Shown piece after piece: positions 59,448 to 64,000 of a stretch of DNA of 64,000 bases (its first letter is position 1; every line of letters starts with the position of its first letter). Under the pieces are notes generated by a model. That model was not told where the DNA came from. It made no database searches and saw only the letters and a program-made list of their open reading frames with translations. This stretch comes from Crossiella sp. CA-258035 (GTDB taxonomy: Bacteria; Actinomycetota; Actinomycetes; Mycobacteriales; Pseudonocardiaceae), in assembly GCF_030064675.1 (NCBI RefSeq), contig NZ_CP116413.1, positions 5,116,001-5,180,000 of the forward strand. The letters run 5' to 3'. Position numbers and translations under genes: made by a program.

Positions 59448-59759
59448 GTGCGGAAGATCCGCAGCGCCGGTATCACCCTCATGGCGGCGGCGGCCGCTCT
59501 GGCCTCTGCCGGCACGGCGACGGCCGCCACCCCTGGCCTCGACGACACCGGCAGCCTGCTCAACAACGTGAGCGTGCTGCCCGTCCAGCTGTGCAACAGC
59601 CACATCGACGTCATCGGCCTCACCGTCCCCATCGGGACCGAGTACCAGACCGACGAGTGCATCAACGCTCCGGTCGGCAACGACGAGCAGGTCCTGAGCA
59701 GCCTCGACACCACCGTTGTCCAGGACCCCGAGAAGCTCGCGGACCAGCTGGGCAAGTGA
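59448..59759 (+). CDS. small secreted protein, chaplin/rodlin-like
   Basis: 103 residues. A signal peptide ends ATAA-TPG; the mature part (about 75 residues) has SVLPVQLCNSHIDVIGLTVP with a second Cys in DECINAP, close to the chaplin pattern of VxxPVxxC...VDVIGL...C, and a tail (VLSSLDTTVVQDP) recalling rodlins. Chaplins assemble into amyloid surface films on aerial hyphae. GTG at 59448 after AAGGGA. It is the only intact gene among fragments; the AT-richer 59134-59447 upstream may hold a complex promoter. Confidence 0.62.
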   Translation: MRKIRSAGITLMAAAAALASAGTATAATPGLDDTGSLLNNVSVLPVQLCNSHIDVIGLTVPIGTEYQTDECINAPVGNDEQVLSSLDTTVVQDPEKLADQLGK

Positions 59760-59823
59760 CCGCGTGACGGGAATCGCCGAGCCTGATGGCGGCATTCCCG
59801 CATGAGGTGGTTGTGCGACTCAC

Positions 59824-59864
59824 CGAATTGCTCGGGCACCAGCACATGGTGCCCGAGCAATTCG
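59824..59864 (+). terminator. 18-bp perfect hairpin after the small secreted gene
   Basis: Arms 59824-59841 and 59847-59864 (ending in CTCGGGCACCA and its complement) with a 5-base GCACA loop; no mismatch. It lies 64 bases after the stop, with no T tract. Terminator is the simplest role. Confidence 0.7.
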
Positions 59865-59984
59865 TCGTGTCTGGACCGGGCGGAAATGGCGGCCCAGGTG
59901 GCTCCAACTGTCCGAGCACCTGGCCGAGGATGAACTCCGCCGTGTCCTCCGCAGGCTCGACGAACTGCCCGCTGGGCACGATCG

Positions 59985-60255
59985 CAGAGCTGTACTCGGC
60001 GCGGCAGCACGGCGAGCTCGACCGCATCAGCCCGGCCACCGCGCCGAACATCGTGGCCAGCGTGACGGCTGGGGACGTGAGCCAGGTGCTGGGCCTCAAG
60101 GGCCCGATGTCGGTGATCACCTCCGGCACGAAATCCGCGGCGCTGGTCGAGGGCTGCACCCGCAATCTGCTCGAACAGGGACCGCGCGGACGTGGTGCTG
60201 GTGGTCACTGCGGACGAGGGCGGCGCGGGCGCACGCGCCCAGGTGCTCGGGGCGG
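59985..60255 (+). pseudogene. beta-ketoacyl synthase fragment
   Basis: A plus-strand frame reads SPATAPNIVASVTAGDVSQVLGL and GPMSVITSGTKSAALVEGC, the N-terminal half of a ketosynthase or chain-length-factor domain ahead of its active-site loop (Ser in place of Cys region not reached). A frameshift near 60185 moves the continuation (ADVVLVVTADE, ARAQVLGAVPP) to another frame. No start, no C-terminal half. Confidence 0.6.
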
Positions 60256-60261
60256 TGCCGC

Positions 60262-60430
60262 CGTGCACATCCTGATCGCCGGTGGCGGCGTCGGTGACCT
60301 GTGCCTGGCCCAGGGCCAGCGCCGGGCCGGGATCAGCTGCACGGTGTGCGAACGGCACCAGGGCATCGCGTGGATCGGCTACCTGCTGCACATGAACGCC
60401 GACGGCAGCCGGGGCGGCTTCGGCAGGGCT
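60262..60430 (+). pseudogene. N-terminal fragment of an FAD-dependent monooxygenase
   Basis: Frame reading VHILIAGGGVGDLCLAQGQ, RRAGISCTVCER and LHMNADGSRG, the FAD-binding start of a group A monooxygenase (usual GGGIGG is GGGVGD here). It stops at a junction with the cas3 remnant near 60430. About 55 of an expected 400 residues remain. Confidence 0.65.
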
Positions 60431-61440
60431 TGGACTTCGTCGAGCACCAGCACGGCGTTGCTCAGCCGGTGCAGCTTGCGCATCCGAGAGGGTTTGCGGG
60501 CGAACAGGGAGTCGAACAACTGCACGGTGGTGGTCACCACGAACGGGGCGTCCCAGTTCTCCGCAACCAGCTTGGCCCACCGCTCGCCCGCATCGGCCTG
60601 TTCGGCCGTCAGTTCCTTGCCGTTCTTCTCGAAGGACACCGAGGAGTGGTGCTCCAGCACGACCGGGTCGTCCTCGTCGTCGAGCAGGGATCGGTAGACC
60701 GCCGCGTTCTGCTCGGTGACCGTCATGAAGGGCACCGCGACGATCACCCGGGACTTGCCGTGCCGGGCCGCATGGTGCAGGGCGAAGGCCCCGCCGGCGA
60801 GGGTCTTGCCCGAACCGGTGGGAGCAGCCATCCGGTAGACACCCGGTTTCCCTTGTGCTGCCGTGACTGCGGCGTCGTAGCGCTCGGCGCGCACCCCTGC
60901 CACCGGCGAGGCGGCCTGGCCCGCGATCATCGCCGCGCGGTTGCGCTCGAAGCGCTCCAGCAGCACCTTCCAGTCCGCTGACGAAGCGATCTGCGGGCCG
61001 CCCAGACCGCGCCGGTGTCGAGATGATCGGCATCGAATAGCGCGGAGAACACCATCCGGAAGCCCATCTCCAGCAACAGCTCCGCACCAGGGGCCAACCA
61101 CGGCTAGGGGATCAGGAACGGGCCGCTGAGGACCTTGGCTGCTTCGGGCACCTCGGCGAGGAACCGCCGTGTGGTCGGGTTCATCCGGCTGCTCGGCCCG
61201 CTCAACCTTGTCCTGGATAGTGGTGCGGTCGCGGAGGCCACCGTGGTGCCCCAGCACCGCCGTCGCACACACGTCCGCGGTCTGGGCCAGCAGCCGGGCA
61301 CCGAGTTCCTTATGGTCGATGCCCACCGGCCTGGACGTGCCGGCCACCAAAGCCAGCTTGGCCTGCCACGTCCGCCCAGCCTTGCCCGCGTCATGGAACA
61401 GCCCCAGCGCGTAGGCCAGGTCGCCGGCGGGAACGCAAAT
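60420..61440 (-). pseudogene. cas3 remnant (HD nuclease plus start of helicase)
   Basis: Read leftwards: HD domain pieces LGLFHDAGKAGRTWQAKL, DHKELGARLLAQ and AVLGHHGGLRD; then frameshifted stretches (EVPEAAKVLSGPFLIP; MGFRMVFSALFDADHLDT); then helicase motifs PTGSGKTLAGGAFALHHA, RVIVAVPFMTVTEQNAAVYR, and VLVLDEVQALPK. Everything after motif II is missing, and the N-terminal 50 or so residues are replaced by transposase sequence. This is the Cas3 of a type I CRISPR system; no array or other cas gene is seen in the window. Confidence 0.82.
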
Positions 61441-61645
61441 GCGCGCGGATCGCCCGCGAGGAGTACGCCTTGTCACCGCGCACCCGCTCCGGCCGGGTGC
61501 GCGGCCGGCCGCCGGCTGGAGACCGGATGCGCAGGTGCCTCATCAGGTGCGGGAACAGCGGCGCGTCACCAGCCTGCCCGGCACTGACCAAGACAACCAG
61601 CCCCCGGCCGTTGCCATCGACAAGGTGGTGGATCTCGCCCGCGCG
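61440..61645 (-). mobile_element. IS5-family transposase fragment
   Basis: Leftward frame reading EIHHLVDGNGRGLVVLVSAGQAGDAP, LMRHLRIRS, GRPRTRPERVRGDKAYSSRAIRAHLRSR, the middle part of an IS5/IS1647-type DDE transposase including the conserved ADKAYSSR-like block. It breaks off into cas3 sequence at about 61437. No terminal inverted repeats found. The adjoining plus strand 61640-61750 (TTLEDVLDVFTKYHVEVELR, then stop) may be the end of another broken gene. Confidence 0.72.
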
Positions 61646-61756
61646 CACCTCGTCGCGGGTTGCGACCGCCGCCGGATGGCGCCGGCGACCACCCTGGAGG
61701 ACGTCCTGGACGTGTTCACTAAGTACCACGTCGAGGTCGAGCTGCGCTGAGCCGGA

Positions 61757-61955
61757 TCACTGGCCGCCCGGGGTGATCAGGCCGGTTTCGTAGGCCAGGA
61801 CCACCAACTGGGCGCGGTCCCTGGCGTGCAGTGTGGTCAGCAGCCGGCTGACGTGGGTGCGGGGGGTGGCTGGGCTGATGTGCAGCAGGGCGGCGATCTC
61901 GTCGTTGGAGCAGCCCGCGCCCACGGTGGCCGGCACGTCGCGTTCCCGCTCAAGT
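61757..61955 (-). pseudogene. LuxR-type regulator C-terminal fragment
   Basis: Leftward frame with ERERDVPATVGAGCSNDEIAALLHISPATPRTHVSRLL, a LuxR-type helix-turn-helix with non-conservative changes (Pro in both helices), then RDRAQLVVLAYETGL and a stop. The receiver part is absent. Confidence 0.65.
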
Positions 61956-62025
61956 CAGCTATGTGGATATGGAGGTCACCACCGGAAGCCGCTGAACAGG
62001 CACCAGGTGGCGAACCCGGTGGCCA

Positions 62026-62064
62026 CGGCGGCGCCTGCGCGGCAGCACCCCGCAGGCGCCGCCG
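62026..62064 (-). terminator. terminator hairpin of the serine hydrolase gene
   Basis: 14-bp perfect arms (62026-62039 and 62051-62064, core GGCGCCTGCG) with an 11-base loop, starting 3 bases after the stop codon of the leftward gene. Confidence 0.7.
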
Positions 62065-62067
62065 CGC

Positions 62068-63231
62068 TCAGCCCTCCAACCGCAGCCCACCGGCGCCGAA
62101 CTCGGCCGCCAGCAACCGGTCGAAGATCGGGAACCCGGAGTAGTCGTTGGCCACGTGCGCGGTCACCAGGTGGCTGCCGTCCACGGTCCCCATGGCCAGG
62201 GTCATCGTCCCCGTGCTCGCCCCGCTGGACCCCCGCAGCACCACCCCGTTGGCCAGGCGCAGCTCGTACACGCCCAGCCCGTACCGGGTGTCGGCCAGCC
62301 AGTGCGCACCCGTCGTCGGCACCGTCGTCCACATGTCCGCGTGCTGCGCCGCAGGCAGCAGGTCCCCGGTGATCATGGCACGCAGGAACGAGGTCACATC
62401 GTCCAAAGTGGACACGACATCGCCCGCGCCGAAGGCCCAGGAGTTGCTGCACTCGGTGGTGTCCAGGGGCGGCAGGGCGGGGTCCTCCATCTTGGTCTGC
62501 CAGTTGTCCGGGGTGACCTCCTCCGGCTGCACGCCCTCGCGCAGGAAGACCTTGGAGAACAGGCGGGGGTGGCGGCCCCGGTAGCCGGTTTCGCAGCGGT
62601 CCCTGGCGAAGGTGCCTGCCAAGCCCAGAGGCCGGACCACTGCTCTGTCCACTTCGGACTCGAAGGTGTTACCGGTGACCTGTTCGACGATGGCGGCGGC
62701 GAAGTTGAAGCCGCCGTTGGAGTAGAAGAAGCGTTCGCCTGGCCGGCCGACCGGGGGTTCGGACAGGGCGACGCGCAGCACGTCCTGGCGTTCCCAGGCG
62801 TCGAAGCGGTGCTTCAGGAAACCGCTGCGGATGTTGACCCGGCGCTGGAACTTCTTGGCCATGCCGGTGGCGAACAGGCCGCTGGTGTTGGCCAGCAGCT
62901 GGCGGATGGTGATCTTGGTGGCGTCGTAGGGGCTGTCGTCCATCGAACCGGGCAGCCAGTGCTCGACGGTGTCCTCCAGGGTCAGCCTGCCCTCGGCGGC
63001 CAGGGTGAGCACGGTGGCGGCGGTGAAGCCCTTGGCGATGCTGCCCACGTTGAGCTGTTCGCCGGGCACCCGGCGGGCCCCGGTGAGCGGGTCGGCCAAG
63101 CCCGCCGAACCGAACCACACGCCGTCGCCGTCCTGGATGCGCACCGCGAGGCTGGGCGCGCCGGCCTCGGTCACCGCCCAGTCCAGGATCTCGCGCACCT
63201 TCGGGCGGCCGGAGCTGTGGAAGTCGTTCAT
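62068..63231 (-). CDS. serine hydrolase, beta-lactamase/D-Ala-D-Ala carboxypeptidase class C-like
   Basis: 387 residues. SxxK in NVGSIAKGF (S64, K67), YxN in FFYSNGG near residue 170, and the third-box equivalent in RGSSGASTG. No signal peptide, so a cytoplasmic esterase or peptidase of the beta-lactamase fold is more likely than a wall enzyme or resistance determinant. ATG at 63231 after AAAGG. Terminated by a hairpin. Downstream of the partial TPR-type gene. Confidence 0.87.
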   Translation of the reverse strand: MNDFHSSGRPKVREILDWAVTEAGAPSLAVRIQDGDGVWFGSAGLADPLTGARRVPGEQLNVGSIAKGFTAATVLTLAAEGRLTLEDTVEHWLPGSMDDSPYDATKITIRQLLANTSGLFATGMAKKFQRRVNIRSGFLKHRFDAWERQDVLRVALSEPPVGRPGERFFYSNGGFNFAAAIVEQVTGNTFESEVDRAVVRPLGLAGTFARDRCETGYRGRHPRLFSKVFLREGVQPEEVTPDNWQTKMEDPALPPLDTTECSNSWAFGAGDVVSTLDDVTSFLRAMITGDLLPAAQHADMWTTVPTTGAHWLADTRYGLGVYELRLANGVVLRGSSGASTGTMTLAMGTVDGSHLVTAHVANDYSGFPIFDRLLAAEFGAGGLRLEG

Positions 63232-63291
63232 GTCACTGCCTTTCGAGCTCGGGTGTCCGGCACACCGTGCTCCGCGGCGATGACAGCGGGC

Positions 63292-64000
63292 TTATACCGC
63301 GCTGACAGGGTCGGCCAGGCGTGTCAGCGCGGACTCCGCGCTCAGCTCCGCGCCGAGCTGAAAGGCCTGGTGGTAGGCGGTTTCGCCGAGTCCGGCGGTG
63401 AGCTGGGCGATGAGCGAGCGGAGCTCGGGGTCGCCGTGGTCGAAGCTGCCGCGCAGGGCCTGGCTCAGGCCCAGGGCGGTGGCCGCGCCGGGGTGGTCGC
63501 CCTCCTGGTGCCGCAGCCGGGCCAGCAACTGGGCGGCGGTGGCGGGTTCGCCGTTGGCCACGGCGGCGGCCAGCGCGGCCGGGAGCAGGGCGCGGGCGGG
63601 GCCGCCCTCGCTCAGCCGGAGCGCGAGCCGGGCGGGCGCCAGCAACCGGTCGGCTTCCGGGAGGCACAGCTGCTCGGCCAGGCCGGCCAGCCGGGCCAGC
63701 GCCTGGCGGGAGCGGTCGAACTCCCCCGCGCGGCGGTGCAGTTCGGCGCGGCCGCGCCAGAGTTCCAGCGCGGTGTGCCGCAGGCCGCGGATCTCGGTCA
63801 GCTCTTCGGCGGTGTCCAGTTCGCGGGCCGCGCCGGGCAGGTCGCCCGCGCGCAGGCGCAGGGTGGCCAGCAGCACCAGGAAAGGCACGTCGTGCTGGGA
63901 CTCCGCGCCTGCGGCCAGTTCGATCGCCCGGGCCGCGTCCGCGATCGCGGTGGGGTGATCACCGCGCAGGCTGTGCGCCTGTGCGCCCAGGGCCAGGGCA
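63292..64000 (-). CDS. TPR-type helical repeat protein, C-terminal part (start outside window)
   Basis: About 235 residues visible, ending at 63292. Regular Ala/Leu-rich helical pairs (ARAIELAAGAES, RLRAGDLPGAARELDTAEEL, ELWRGRAELHRRAGEFDRSRQALARL) fit the C-terminal TPR solenoid of large STAND or LuxR/AfsR-type regulators. The frame is open to the window edge. The type of N-terminal domain cannot be told. Confidence 0.62.
   Translation of the reverse strand, partial: ALALGAQAHSLRGDHPTAIADAARAIELAAGAESQHDVPFLVLLATLRLRAGDLPGAARELDTAEELTEIRGLRHTALELWRGRAELHRRAGEFDRSRQALARLAGLAEQLCLPEADRLLAPARLALRLSEGGPARALLPAALAAAVANGEPATAAQLLARLRHQEGDHPGAATALGLSQALRGSFDHGDPELRSLIAQLTAGLGETAYHQAFQLGAELSAESALTRLADPVSAV

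Noticed and set aside
59786-60697. Single 303-codon frame joining ketosynthase and FAD-binding sequences, read as a fusion enzyme
   Set aside because: Both parts are short fragments with missing catalytic regions and a frameshift between, and the tail is antisense to cas3; the shared frame is chance.
59240-61087. 615-codon minus-strand frame over the cas3 and secreted-protein region
   Set aside because: It crosses several unrelated fragments in the wrong frame; only the cas3 pieces in other frames match a family.
60420-61955. CRISPR array or further cas genes near the cas3 remnant
   Set aside because: No regularly spaced repeats of 25-40 bases and no Cas5/6/7/8/1/2-like frame were seen.
1-64000. 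tRNA or rRNA genes
   Set aside because: No T-loop-like GGTTCGAATCC plus acceptor-stem pairing and no rRNA-like stretches were noticed; a tRNAscan run would settle this.

Overview
The window is about 64 kb of very GC-rich DNA with third-position-GC codon use, GTG starts and many 1-4 base gene overlaps, typical of an actinomycete chromosome. RbpA, a polyprenyl-phosphate mannosyltransferase, an Rpf-like transglycosylase, an ESX-type substrate cluster, a DUF385 (F420-type) protein and many NarL-type two-component systems support this. I infer a member of the Pseudonocardiales; the genus cannot be fixed from the sequence alone. I see no tRNA, rRNA or CRISPR array.

Layout. 1-3044: partial membrane-anchored protein, then a cytosine deaminase translationally coupled to an MpaB/rubber-oxygenase-family protein. 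3269-6628: ABC exporter plus histidine kinase plus response regulator. 6799-9780: secreted GH101 endo-alpha-N-acetylgalactosaminidase. 9777-15858: an orphan response regulator, membrane and Nudix proteins, and a three-gene cassette (membrane protein, TPR protein, TPR-AAA ATPase). 15855-21345: flavin monooxygenase and a second ABC-kinase-regulator module, interrupted by a Pro/Ala/Thr low-complexity ORF. 21320-29655: DUF385 protein with a TetR regulator lacking part of its HTH, an MFS exporter, an orphan ESX substrate cluster, and a TetR/TetX-like monooxygenase/SDR operon with a clear operator. 29814-39739: FAD oxidase fused to a beta-propeller, NmrA-type reductase, serine protease, YtrA-type GntR pair, GGDEF-EAL protein, GDPD and Rpf-like protein. 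40186-44918: Atg22-like MFS, thymidine kinase, RbpA, Ppm1-like mannosyltransferase, arylamine N-acetyltransferase.

45130-52056 is the most coherent pathway: kamA divergent from kdd-amidohydrolase-kamD-kamE-kal. Together these convert lysine to beta-lysine, then 3,5-diaminohexanoate, then 5-amino-3-oxohexanoate, and (after a cleavage step whose gene kce is absent here) turn 3-aminobutyryl-CoA into crotonyl-CoA. This is the lysine fermentation route best known from anaerobes.

52340-62000 is a rearranged zone. A block of about 4.8 kb (Tat-secreted protein, membrane-fused ferredoxin reductase, two-component system) lies between 83-bp direct repeats that are pieces of broken Crp/Fnr genes. Beyond it is a run of gene wreckage: PIG-L deacetylase with propeller, ketosynthase, FAD monooxygenase, cas3, IS5-type transposase and LuxR fragments. 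One intact small secreted chaplin/rodlin-like gene sits among them. The window ends with an intact serine hydrolase and a partial TPR-type protein.
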